Source: Pseudocercospora fijiensis CIRAD86 (taxonomy: Eukaryota; Ascomycota; Dothideomycetes; Mycosphaerellales; Mycosphaerellaceae). Taken from it: a stretch of DNA of 64,000 nucleotides. The notes beneath the pieces are model-generated. The model did not search any database and was not told where the DNA came from. It saw only the letters and a list, made by a program, of their open reading frames with translations. The stretch lies in NCBI RefSeq assembly GCF_000340215.1, contig NW_006921533.1:6696500-6760499 (forward strand), read 5' to 3'. A program made the translations under genes and the position numbers. Below are positions 1 to 10,725 of the stretch, in pieces (the first letter of the stretch is position 1; each line of letters starts with the position of its first letter).

Positions 1-1790
1 GGGGGTTCTTTACCTTCTTAACAACCTCCTATAGGTTAGTATTTAGCTATCTAGCGGCCTATTTGTTTGCCTTTTTTATCTCCTTCCTATAGGCTTCCTT
101 AGTAAGCCTCACCTTCTTTTCTTTAGCCTCTACTTGTCGCTATACAGCTTTTAGCTGTTTAATGCTAGGTATATATTACTTCTTAGGTGTCTTCTATACT
201 TTCTCGTCTTATTTACGAGCCGCCTACTCCTCCTTCTACTATTCCTTCTCTTACTATATTTCCTTAGCTCTTAGCAGCTTAGAAGGGCTATAGAATATAG
301 AAGTAGAGCCTTCTTCTACCCCTACTTATCTAAACAACTTCTTGCCTTGTTTATAGCGCTTTTATTTGTTATATAGGGCCTATCTAAGGCTATTAACTTA
401 AGTAAGAAGTAACAAATTGCTACTAGCTACTAGGATCCTAACTTTACTGCGTAGGCTAAGGACCTCACTAGTGTCCTTATACTTTACCTTCTTACGGACT
501 AACGTACTTGTCTTCCGCTAGTCTTATATTTGTAGTAGTATAGCAAGCAAGCTACTCGTAGAAGGCCTAGAACCTATAGAAGGCCCTAATAGTAGGTTTA
601 AATAGTCGCTATATAGCTTTAGCAATAGTAGCTTAGATAGGACTACTTCCGGATTAAACAGACAGATACTAGTCTTCTTAAAAGTTAAAAGCAGACTTTA
701 TACTATAAGGTATTAGTACTAGTATCTAGGCTTACTACTAACTAGAAGGGTATAAATAAGGCCCTCTTTATGATACCTTATATTACTTATAACCTATATA
801 GATAGGCGTTTAGAGCAGTTAGGTACTACGAGACAGGACTCTATAGGAGGTACGGATATAGCTATATCTAGTAGTTACAGCTAGTAAGATCGATAAGGCG
901 GATATACGCCTACTAATATCTTCCTTCTAAGAGCCTAGTAAATAAACTTTATAGTTAAATAAAAGCCGTGTCTATTAGCTATAGGTAGCCTCTAATTACA
1001 ACTATTACAAGCCTTCTTCCCTATAAAACGGTCGTATACTTTAGTTAACTATTTAAAGCCGAGTTTGTCTAGAGTCTAGCCTATTAGAGAGGTTAGTATA
1101 AAGAAGGCTATATACTTGTCTAGGTCTATATCTTCTACCCAGGTACCCTGAAGATTAGTAAATTACTAGGTTAGGTCTTATAGACTAGTATAGACGGAAG
1201 GCTCGTAAGATTAGCGGAAATAGCTATAGTATAGATTGTCTACTAACCCTAGTTACAGAGCCTAAGCCCTTCTTTTAGCCCAGTATCGTGCTTATTAATA
1301 GCCGCTTGTAACTTCTCGAAGTACTAAGCATAGGAGAGACAGCTATACGCCTTCTTACGAGCCTTATCTAAGTTACTAGTATATACTAAATCTAGGCATT
1401 TCCTCTACTATTATCTAAAGCGAGTAGGCTAGTTCTTTCTAGATATATTGCTATAGACTTTATAGGCGAAGTTATATATTATTATAGCAGTTAGAGGGAG
1501 GACTAATTTAGTGAGAATATTAATAATTTAATATAATCGTAGAGGGTTTGTTCTTATTATAGTATTAGTAATTTAAATTGCTATTCTTTATACTACTACT
1601 ACTTAGTTCTAGCTTTGCTATTCTATAGCTTGCTTAACTTCGAACGCTTAACGGAATACTTTCTTATAGTAGTAGAAATATTTAGCTTCTTCTACTCTTT
1701 TAAATTAGCTATTATACGCCTATATTACTAGTCTATATCTATAGTTATAGTTATTAGAAGATAGAAGGTCGAATTTCGAGACTTTTAAAT
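1..1790 (-). mobile_element. RIP-degraded pogo/Fot1-type (Tc1/mariner, DDE_1) transposon relic, truncated by window start
   Basis: Reading the minus strand through many stops, a stretch around 600-720 gives a segment close to ICLFNPEVVLSKL. This is the conserved post-catalytic motif of fungal pogo/Fot1 DDE_1 transposases. It is followed (1-320) by the Lys/Glu-rich tail typical of these proteins (SPSKLLRAKE, then EAKEKKVRLTKEAYRKEIKK). Nearly all Trp and Gln codons read as stops, as expected after CA/TG to TA mutation. No terminal inverted repeats were found: the left end lies outside the window, and the right end is placed only where the sequence becomes very AT-rich. The DDE catalytic residues could not be placed confidently. 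Non-functional. Confidence 0.6.
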
Positions 1791-2309
1791 TAAGGTATGC
1801 GATAAGTAGGGCTATACGGCAGGTAGGGAGGACTTCTATTAGTTAATAGAATTATAAAAGTATAGAATATATTTTCTATAAATTAAAAAATATCTACAAT
1901 TTAAATTTTACAGTTTCTAAAAAGCAAGTAGTTAGAATATATTTCGAAAGCTCTTTATATTTAGATCTTTAAAAATAAAGATATACATTACTAAATCTTA
2001 GTTCTAAATAAAAAATTCTATAGTCGGAAAGGAGGAACTTAATAGATTCTAATCTTCCGCTTCATACTGTATAATGTCTATTGCCAACATTACAAAACAC
2101 CTTCCGAGTAGCTTCTTAGGAGTGCAAAATACACCTAGGTAGACGGCATCGTAGAAATGCGCATTCGGCAGGTATCCGAAGTCGTAGGTTGCAATCTATA
2201 AGGCGAGGCTATAAGGAACGCTCTAAGCTTCGGACGCCTAGCGAAAGCATACCGACATACTAGTAGTATAGTTACTGCAGCACAGCTGCTATACCGCTGT
2301 CAAACTTGA
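1791..2309. other. AT-rich, RIP-affected spacer without a gene
   Basis: The first half (to about 2040) is very AT-rich. The second half keeps more G+C but is still almost free of CA/TG. No open frame or recognisable motif on either strand. It separates the pogo relic from the copia left LTR. The last six bases (2304-2309, ACTTGA) form the probable left target-site copy of the copia insertion. Confidence 0.6.
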
Positions 2310-2432
2310 TGTAACTAATATATTAGAAGAAGGACTAATCTATCTAGAAGTCCGAAGATAAAGTGTAGCAGTTGCAGCCTTAGGCATTAGGCACGTAATA
2401 GACCCTAATACCTAGACATACACTCTAAGTTA
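2310..2432 (-). repeat. Copia left (3') LTR, RIP-mutated
   Basis: Aligns with 7846-7970 over about 121 bp with 10 internal substitutions. All are TA here against CA or TG in the right copy. Also shows a 2-bp length difference near the right end. The terminal CA has become TA. Confidence 0.9.
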
Positions 2433-2639
2433 CCCCCTTAGCACGTGCATATCGCTATAGAATGAAACAAACCTATTAGCCATTTAGTTGGCAAAGCAAA
2501 CAGGAGGGTATTAGGTAATTAAACAAAACTGGTTAACAAACTAGACTATTCTTATATCTATACAAAGCAAACAAGGGCCTTTTAGTACTCAATAGCTGGC
2601 TTTGCAGCATTCTTAATAGCGGCCTTGCAATCTACTAGG

Positions 2640-4430
2640 TTTAGTTGTTCAATAAAGCGGCCGTGCTTAACCTTGTTAAGCGGCTTAGTAAAGCTATCGG
2701 CTATCTGATTATATATACTAACCTATTAGACGATAATAGCACTATTAGCAATCTTTTCTCGAATGTAGTAGATACGAGCATCTATATGCTTTGTGCGGCT
2801 ATTAATGCTAGTCGACTTAGTAATAGCAATAGCGGACTAATTGTCCTCGTAGAGCGTAACTAGAAGAATATAGCCCTTATAGCCAATTTCCTTTAATAAA
2901 CGAGCTAAGGCAACCGCTTCCTTAGCCCCTATAGTAAGTCGGACACACTTAGCTTCTATTAACGATAGTATAACAAGCGTCTAGCGGCCGGACTTACACA
3001 ACAGAGGTCCGCCTGCAATAGTAAAGTAGAAGCCGCCTATAGAGCGGCGGGTAACTAGATCGTTAGCCTACAAGGCGTTATAGTAACTAGCAAAGTTTAG
3101 CTTATCGTTCTATGTGCCCTAGAAGCGTATGCTACGGCTTAGAGTACTAACTAGGTACTTAATTAGCTAAAGAAGCGCGGTACAGTATTCCTCGGTCGGG
3201 TTAGAGATGAATCGTAACAATAGGCCTATAGTATAGTAAGCATTAGGTCGTGTAATTACAGCTAGCTACAGCGCCTTACTAATACCTTCTTAATACCAAG
3301 TCTTAAAGGCAGCGCTAGCAGTGTAGCCCTTAGGTGCACGCCAAATCGACGTCTTAACGTATCGAGGTACTATTAGTATAGCAGGAGCTACTCGGCCCTA
3401 TATGCTATGCTTCTTACTAGGCCTGTTTAAATAGGCATCTTAAACGACGTAAATAGTACGCTAATCGCGGTTACGAATAATCCGCATACCTAGATAGTAG
3501 TATAGGTCGCCTAGCTCTTGCATACTGAAACGGTCCTTTAGTAACTAAGCTACTGCCTCTAGTGCTAATAGAGTATAGGCGATAATAATTATGTCGTCGA
3601 TATAGATAACAATAATAGAGCCGCTAACAACGTGTTTAAACACACACATATTAGCTATTATTAGCACAAAGTCTAGGCTCTTTAGGTACTTTCGAAGCTC
3701 TTCGTACTACAGCATTAGCGACTGTTTTAGACTATATAGTGCCTTTAGCAATAGGCAAACTATGCCCTTTCTACTACGGTCCTTAAAACCGTGTAGCTGT
3801 TCGACGTAGATCTTATACTTATTACCGATAAGCGCATTAAGGAAGGCCGTTAGAATATCGTACTACTTAGCCTCTAGGTCGTAATAAGCGATTAGCGCAA
3901 ACAGCGCTCGCAGCGTAGACGGCTTAGCTATAGCCGTATAGGTCTTATTATAGTCCTGTCCTTTAACCTATATAAAACTACGGACGACCTATCGAGCCTT
4001 AAACCGGCTTACCTTACTATTAGCGTTACGCTTAATAGTGAATACCTATCGGCTACGGACAACCTTGCGACCTTCTAGCACCTCTAACCGAGATATATAG
4101 ACCTATATATAGTTGTCGATTAGTAACTTATATTTAGCCTTATAGGCCTCCTTCTATTGTAGCTAGTATAGCGACTAAGTCGCCTCCTTGTAGCTCTTCG
4201 GAATAGGAATAGTGTCCTTAGGCTTATTAGGCTATTTAGCAATGTAGCAGGAAGCTATAAAGCCCTTTATATAGGCTATTAGCATATTAGCTATTATACG
4301 TCGAGTCGACCGCTTAACACTATAATTAGCTAGATAGCTATATAACAGTTTACGAGCTAACTTGTTACTGCGGGTTGCACAGGTAGAACGAGCGCCTATC
4401 GTATTAGGTCGCTTAAACTCTAGCAACTAG
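2640..4430 (-). pseudogene. Copia reverse transcriptase and RNase H, RIP-dead
   Basis: On the minus strand the reverse transcriptase catalytic box YIDDIIII (copia YVDD type) is at 3581-3612. Upstream in the element (4100-4430) is the linker into the RT domain, with a PKSYKEA segment. RNase H follows at about 2640-3000 with EAKCVRLTIGAKEAVALARL and LYEDN, then a TKHIDARIYYIREK segment, the characteristic copia C-terminus. Several former Trp/Gln codons are stops. Confidence 0.85.
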
Positions 4431-4999
4431 CTAGGCTTACCCTTCTTCGTATTTAGATTAAAGGGCGGAGCTTAATCTTCCTTAGCTAATTAGAAGCTAT
4501 CTTTATTACTTAAAGCTAGTAGTTGAACGTCTAGAAGGTCGTTATCGATTAGCAACGGATTAGCGACCTTATTAGCTATTTCCTATACAAGTCCTTATAT
4601 AGGCTGTTCTTCTTGCTAAGCTAGAAGCCGCTAGACTATACTAGTAGCCTCGGCAGGCGACGGAGCCTCGTTGCTTATAGAATTAAACAAAGCCGGCATA
4701 ATAGACTTAAGGGTGACAAACTCGTTCTTAGATAAGTCGTTAGTGTTAGTATATAGCTTTATACTATCCGGAAGCAGGAGGTTAAGGTCACCCCCTAACT
4801 TAATAAAATAGACGTCCTTAGAAGCGATAACCTTGTACTAATTAGGCAGGTAAATTATATATTTTCCGGAGTCTACAGAACCCTTAGCGTAGCTAACTAG
4901 CTTACTAACTAGGCCTCTACTATCTATCTTCTTTCTACGAGCAACACTGTAATCGTAGGCAATTGACGTATAGCTATACGCTCGAAGGTGCTAAAGACG

Positions 5000-5720
5000 C
5001 GGCTGTGTTTGTAACTAATTAAGCTCCTTAGCGACAATAGTATATAGGCTTCCTCCGTTAGCGGTTAGCGTAATATTAAGGACCTGTATAGCGGAGGCAA
5101 CAGCATATAGCTATAGGAACTTAGGAAGGTTAGCCTATAGTATTATCTTTCTCGCAGTCGTATATACGATGTAATTGCTAACCTTAGCAAGGCCATTCTA
5201 AGTTAAAGCATAAGGTGTAGTAACTTATAGTATAATGCCCTCGTCTCGAGCCTAATTTAATAGCTAATTTCCGCCGTATTTTCCGCCTCTTTCGAGGCGG
5301 TAGATTGGGATTAAGTAACTAGTCTGTATACGGATATGTATACGATAGTCCTTAATAGCTACTATAGCCCCTAACTTGAGCGTACTAGCATGTTGGTATC
5401 GATAGCCTAACTTAGCGCATATAAACAGTGTGAAATAGCGCTCCTGCAATAGACTAGGGTTAGTAATAGTAACTATATCTATACAGATAATGTAATAGAT
5501 CGTAGATAGTCGTACGCGTAGCAGCCGATTGTATTCCTTGTGTAACATAGCTATACGATAGGCAATGCAGTTGCGGAAGTCCTTCTTAGCACTAGTAATA
5601 ACAATTTAACCCTTAGATTCTATTCTTAGTAGCTTGCGGTAATAAATATGGCTATATCGCAGATGCCATTTATCTATAGTGCCTATAGGCACCCCCTTCT
5701 TTAACAAAAGGGCAACTACC
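5000..5720 (-). pseudogene. Copia GAG-pre-integrase and integrase core, RIP-dead
   Basis: The minus strand reads WHLRYSHIYYRKLL at about 5630-5690, the GAG-pre-integrase motif. A 94-codon open stretch follows at 5264-5548 containing ERYFTLF, GYRYQHASTLK and RLERGGKYGGN. This is the integrase catalytic core, in which the usual GGEYGG has become GGKYGG, altering the region around the catalytic acid. It is one of the longest surviving frames in the element, but the zinc-binding residues are eroded. Confidence 0.8.
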
Positions 5721-6289
5721 TTACTATCTAGACTAGAGGTTGGTATATAGAGGTAGGGGAGACTATTCTTACGGTATGTCTAAGCGACAGTAACCTCATT
5801 GCCCTCTACTATCGTAAACAGCACACGCTTATTATTACGGTAGAAATAGCCCTTATCGGCAAGCTTCTTAGTAGATAGGAGGTTAGCTGCTAGACCTAGA
5901 ATATATAGTATATTAGACAGCTTTATGCCGCTTATACTACGCTTATTAACAACCTTAGTCTAAGCTATACTAACTATCGTAGCGTGCTTCGTGTTGCTAC
6001 TAAACCGGATAGGAATGTAACAGCCTTCGTATTTAATAAGCAATAAAGGATCGTTAACTATATGTATACTAGTACCTAAGTCGACAACCTAATTAGTAGT
6101 ACGAGTGCTAGCAGTAAGAGCCGTAGAAACTAGGTCGCTTACAGTAACCGTAGCTATAAAGGCGTAATTGTAGCTTAGGTCTAATAACACCCCTAGAGTA
6201 GCATTAGCCGTATATAGCCCCTAAGCACTATTTTGACTACCCTAACTAGACGGCTGCTATTGCTACTAAGCAGTTAACGCCTGTTATTG

Positions 6290-6420
6290 CTTCTTCTTAG
6301 CCTTCTACTTCTTACGACGAAGACGGTCTTCCTCCTTTAGATAAGAATACTTAGTATAGCAGCGGTCGGAAGGGTGTAACCCCTAATAATAGGCGCACTT
6401 CTTACGGTTAGACTAATAAC
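6290..6420 (-). pseudogene. Copia gag zinc knuckle region, RIP-dead
   Basis: The minus strand gives KKCAYY then a stop then GLHPSDRCYTKYSYLKEED, matching the copia gag knuckle C-x2-C-x3-H-x4-C with the second Cys changed to Tyr and a Trp changed to stop. A Lys/Arg-rich stretch follows (RLRRKK). The rest of gag lies to about 7250 but no domain was readable there. Confidence 0.65.
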
Positions 6421-7845
6421 TATTCTGATTCTAGTTGCTTCTACCGCGGCCTCGACTATTGTTATTGTTTCCGCGGCTACTACGACCGCTACGGTTCGAG
6501 TTACCTCGACCGTTGCTATTGCTACCTTATAGTTGTTAGCGCTAGAGACTAAAGAAGCTATTATATTAGGCCTAGTTTAATTAAGCTATATTCTTATTAA
6601 GTAACGCGCTAATAATGTTGTTAAGCGTATTATCGTTAATAGTGTATTCGGAGGCGCGTATCTGCTCTCGGCGCATCTATACGAAAGCCTCGTAGAATAG
6701 AGAGATCTATATAATAAACATATAGATAGCCTAGTATTAGCTAATAGCTAATTTCGCCGTAATAAAAGTCTAGCTTTCCGATCTTAAGAGAATCGTTTCC
6801 GGCATAGGTTCCGAGTACATTGCTAGTACTAGAGGTAGTACGTCGAGTACTGTCTATTTCGCTAGGGGCGGGAGTTCCCCTTCCGACTTGTAATAAGGCA
6901 CTTATCCTAAGCGAGACTAAGTGTTACGGTTACTCGCGACAGATCGTTAAGTAACTTCTTATTACGTGCAAGCCGAGGCTTCTTTAGAGAGGCTAATATA
7001 AGCGGGAGGTAGAGATAGAATAATTAGTATAAAGGTAATTCTAATTAGTAAGTAGGTAATATAAGTTAAACGCCTCGAGCTATAAGGGCATTCCGGCGTT
7101 CCTAAATATAAAGGAGATATCTTGTCTGTAGTCGTAAGCGACGTAAGCGACGCTATCGCTCTCGACCGCTTCTATCGCTCCTAGTAAGATAGAGCGATAG
7201 CTTAGCCTACTAGTCTTAGCGTCGCTCTAAGATTATATAAGGACTCTAACTAATTAGATCCGTAACACTATCCCCCTCCTTAAGCGGAATAGTCCCTTAT
7301 TCCGGGACTTTCTAATTCCAACTTCTTTATTATACTAAAGTTATCTAAAGATTTGTCTTCTCGCTAGCGTATTAGAAGACAACTTAATATTAGGCTTTAG
7401 GCGGGTCCCCTAGATATAGCGCTATACCTATATGCCTTTAAGGGCACTCTTAGCGGTATAAGACTATAATAGATAATTCTCCTTATTCTTTAGCTTAGGG
7501 ATGTTGCTTATATAAGCGTTAGAGGTTGTAGAGGGAGCTATTACGGACAGCGACGGCGATAATGTTAATATAGAAAGAGACTATAGACTTGTCTTAAGAG
7601 GCGGCCGATAGGCGCGCCTATATTCTAGTATAGCGGATAGCTAATACTAATATAGCGGATAGCTAATACTAATAACTCGAGTCGGACTAGTACCTACTAG
7701 AACCCTCGAGGGCGGCGGCGACGATAATAGTATCGGCGTAATTTTTAGTAACGAGCGCTAGCTACGTAGCTATCGGAGTAACTATTAGAATATATAGTAA
7801 ACGTATTATATACGTTAGAAACGTAGGGGGCTTATAACCACTTAA

Positions 7846-7970
7846 TGTAACTAATATATTGGAAGAAGGACTAATCTATCTAGAAGTCCGAAGATGAAGT
7901 GCAGCAGTTGCAGCCTCAGGCATCAGGCACGTAATAGACCCTGACACCTGGACACACACTCCAAGTGTCA
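7846..7970 (-). repeat. Copia right (5') LTR, largely un-mutated
   Basis: 125 bp, + strand ends TG...CA. Unlike the left LTR and the adjoining internal sequence, it retains CA and TG dinucleotides at all ten sites that differ from the left copy. It marks the exact edge between the RIP-mutated block and the gene island. Confidence 0.9.
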
Positions 7971-8723
7971 ACTCGAAGAACTTCCACGGGAATTCAGCCT
8001 TCTCTTCAAGCCAAGTTTCAAGTCCATGCTGCGATGCCTGCCGGCTTGCCAACCACCGCGTTCGAGGCGGCTCGACATGATATCTGATCATCAATCCTGA
8101 GCGCCGCAGTAGTCCACACATTAAACCGCCTCGTTCTCTCTTGACCTTTTTGGCCAACGCGACTCAGCGGCTCGTTCCCTACTGCTCGAAGTGTGCTTAG
8201 ACGCCGCCTCACAAGCCAATGATCGCTACACTTGCCGCAAGACAACGACAAATATCACAAATACCCGCTTGCGCATACCATACCAGCTGAACGGGCATCC
8301 GGAGCTGCGTGCTGGGCGCTGGTCCTTCCTGTTCATATGAACAAATTCCAGCAGCTATTTACTTTCGATTTGCAATTCTCACTTATACACCCCTCAGCCA
8401 TGTGGCCAATCATCAACTGTCCATTACGGCGAGGACAGCCTCCACCAATGACGAGAACTGCTTACCACGCTGATCATAACCGCATCGGACGTTACGTTCA
8501 AGACGCTTCAGTATTCTAATGTGTGTACCACGAGCACAACGCGGCATCTGAGTACATGCATTGAGTTTGAGTTCTGGCGATGATAGCATCGTGCTTCCAG
8601 AACGAGGCCAAAAAGCAAGTCCGTCCAGTATTTTAATGGTCTGCTGGCCGCTCTCGTAGAAATTTGTGTTGTTATGATTTCTAGACGTATAGATTCCATT
8701 TGCTAGAAACAACGGCTGCAAAC
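7971..8723. other. Intergenic region upstream of the catalase-related gene
   Basis: Normal base composition resumes immediately after the LTR. Open frames on the minus strand here lack homology, a good start or splice support, so no gene is called. The stretch presumably holds the promoter and 5' UTR of the peroxidase gene; no specific operator was recognised. Confidence 0.5.
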
Positions 8724-9783
8724 ATGCCTCTTCCGGAGAATCAAGAGCTGAATGCAGTGGCCGACGATCTCGTAGCCACGATCCGCGAAGCATTTGGAAC
8801 TCCAAAGCACACTCGACCAGTCCACGCCCGCGGTCAGCTCACAAAAGGCACATTCGTCCCATCACCAGGCGCGAAATACCTCTCCAAAGCTCCCATCTTC
8901 GAGAAGCCATCTACAGACCTCCTCGCGCGCTTCAGCTGTGACACTGGATTCTCCGATATTGCCGATACCCACAAAGATTCGAATCCCAGAGGTCTTGCCA
9001 TTAGATTTCTCTTATCTGAAGATGGACACACACACTTCGATCTGATCACCAACACTGCCATTGGATTTGCCGTCGACCGTGGCGAAGGTTTCCTTGCCAT
9101 GTTTAAGCACGCGCTGGGTAAGATCACTGAGGAGCAGCTGCATAAAGACTGGCCCTTTGTTGCTTGGTATCAGCGAAATAGGAAGCCACTTTGGCCAATG
9201 TCGTTCGCTTCGGAGCAGTGGCATGGAATTCATGCTTTCTCGCTTGATGGCCATGATGGAAAGAGGACATTTTTCCGTACGCGCTTGGTAAGTCTGTCGG
9301 AGGAAGTGCTTGAGAATTTCGCGTTTCTGACACTCATCCTAGGTGCCACCACAAGGCGTAATGAAAATGGGCGAAGAAGAGACCAAGGAGAAGAAAGGCA
9401 CATATCTATTCGACAACCTCGAAGAGCGCCTCACCGCGAACCCACCAAAACCAATCGTTTACAACTGGATGGCACAAATCGCCGACCCAGCCGTTGACAA
9501 CCTCAACGACTCGAGCAGCGAATGGCCGGAAGATAGGGAATTCGTTCATCTCGGAACTTTTACGTTCGACAGACTTTGGACCATGAATGAGGGTGAGGTC
9601 CCAGGCCGTGACCAGCAGAGAATCATTTTCGACCCTAAGCCGAGATACATGGAAGGTATTGGTATCAGCGATGACCCGATTATTGAGATGAGGACTTCTG
9701 TGTACCTTAAGAGTGGGCTGATCAGGAGAGAGGCGAATGGTGTTGCTGGGAGAGATACTCCTGGCCACTGCGTCGGTCGGTAG
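8724..9783 (+). CDS. Catalase-related haem peroxidase (SrpA-like), two exons
   Basis: Exons 8724-9287 and 9343-9783 are joined across a 55-nt intron (GTAAGT...CCTAG, phase 0), giving 334 residues. The family breaks down peroxides with a haem cofactor and is much shorter than true catalases (about 500 or more residues). The N-terminus carries the distal haem box RPVHARGQ (His34). LLARFSCDTGFSD and PRGLAIRF are core catalase-fold motifs. Near the C-terminus GIGISDDPIIEMRTSVY supplies Arg305 and the probable proximal ligand Tyr309. The start is the first ATG (MPLPENQEL); an upstream in-frame stretch has none. No signal peptide is seen, so it is probably intracellular. The gene begins about 750 bp from a copia LTR, yet the frame is intact. 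Confidence 0.88.
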
Positions 9784-10378
9784 GCATTCTAGAAGTTCAT
9801 GTACAGAGAGTTACGAATAGCAAGCCAGCAAGCTTTTAAAGCTTTTCTAACCAATTGCTTGACTCCAAGCTTGCATTGCTTACTGGAAATGGTGGTCAGC
9901 AGCGGCGGGATATGGGTCATCGTGGGAGGAATATTGGTTATGACGGTAAATAATACGGCTGAGTAAACTATTTCTGGTGGGCATTATATCCGAGTTTTGC
10001 TTGAGGTGTGATGAGATGCACGCGCCGATTCAATCGAGGTGCTTCTGCTTGATATCGCCAGACCGGATGTGCAAGACAAATTTCAATTGAATTCTGCTGT
10101 AGCCTCTCGCCCTTCTCGACCATCTCCGAGCATGTTGAGATCAGGTGAGCTCCCATCTCCTGCTTGCCGACCGTCGCTGAGCACATATTGCGCCGCGCAC
10201 CAGATGATAGCATCTTGAGGACTAACGTGTAGCGTTTGAGCTGGTTCAGAGCGATTCTCGGCAGGTACTGCCGCCCTCCTATACACCGGCTATAGAATGA
10301 TGCGTGATCGCTTCCCCAAGCAGCAGTGTGGCGCATACATTGTACCGAGATGGAAGGATCATTCTTGTTATAGCTGAT
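9784..10378. other. Intergenic region, 3' of peroxidase and 3' of BTB gene
   Basis: Convergent 3' ends. Part of the minus strand (about 9968-10378) is open in changing frames and could be eroded C-terminal coding sequence of the BTB gene, but no single frame or splice pattern extends the protein convincingly. Confidence 0.4.
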
Positions 10379-10725
10379 TCAACCATCGATATAGTTGTAC
10401 AACCAGTCAACGTAATTCCGAAACGCACTCGGATCTGCAGTCGGGAGCTTGACCGTTTTCTCCTGATTTTCCTTCCAGGTATTCGAGCAAGCCGCCTTGA
10501 AGAACGCAGAACTGGCGCAGATGACGTCCTCATGGATGAAGAAGACGTCTTCCTTCGGGCCAACGAGAACCTTGAGCGGACTGGACAAAGAGATCTGGGA
10601 TAGGTTATCATAGCTCAAATCACGATAGGCCTCAGGGTGGCTCACTTGATGCGCTTTGCGGGAGTGGAGGGAGCGTCATCAGCATTGTGCTTGCGCTTCT
10701 TCGTAGACTGCTTTGCTGGCGCCAT
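10379..10725 (-). CDS. Short BTB/POZ domain protein, two exons, probably truncated
   Basis: Exon 1 is 10725-10646, starting with ATG in a good context (ACCATGGCG). Exon 2 is 10580-10379. The 65-nt intron (GTGAGC...TCCAG) gives a continuous 93-residue frame. The N-terminus is basic (KQSTKKRKHN), resembling a nuclear localisation signal. The rest is the first two thirds of a fungal BTB domain: PLKVLVGPKEDVFFIHEDVI, ASSAFFKAACSN, KTVKLPTADP and FRNYVDWLYNYI. BTB domains mediate dimerisation or recruitment to cullin-3 ligases or chromatin. Fungal members usually run to 200-300 residues, so the stop just after WLYNYIDG suggests nonsense or frameshift decay, or an unrecognised further exon. Confidence 0.6.

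Larger units (their letters stand above)
2310..7970 (-). mobile_element. Full-length, RIP-inactivated Ty1/copia LTR retrotransposon
   Basis: Two matching LTRs (2310-2432 and 7846-7970, TG...CA ends on the + strand) bracket a minus-strand gag-pol in copia order: gag zinc knuckle, GAG-pre-integrase, integrase, reverse transcriptase, RNase H. A polypurine tract (GGGGG on the minus strand) abuts the left LTR at 2433-2440. A primer-site-like TGGTTATAAGCCCC (minus strand) lies just inside the right LTR (about 7826-7841). Flanks ACTTGA (2304-2309) and ACTCGA (7971-7976) look like a target duplication differing by one C/T. Frames are shattered by TAG/TAA at former Trp/Gln codons, so the element is dead. 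Confidence 0.9.

Noticed and set aside
2645..2863. Plus-strand 72-codon frame in the copia element
   Set aside because: Antisense shadow of copia RNase H, which reads clearly on the other strand (TKHIDARIYYIREK region).
8413..8805. 130-codon minus-strand frame overlapping the peroxidase start
   Set aside because: No homology, no supporting splice sites, and it overlaps the better supported coding start.
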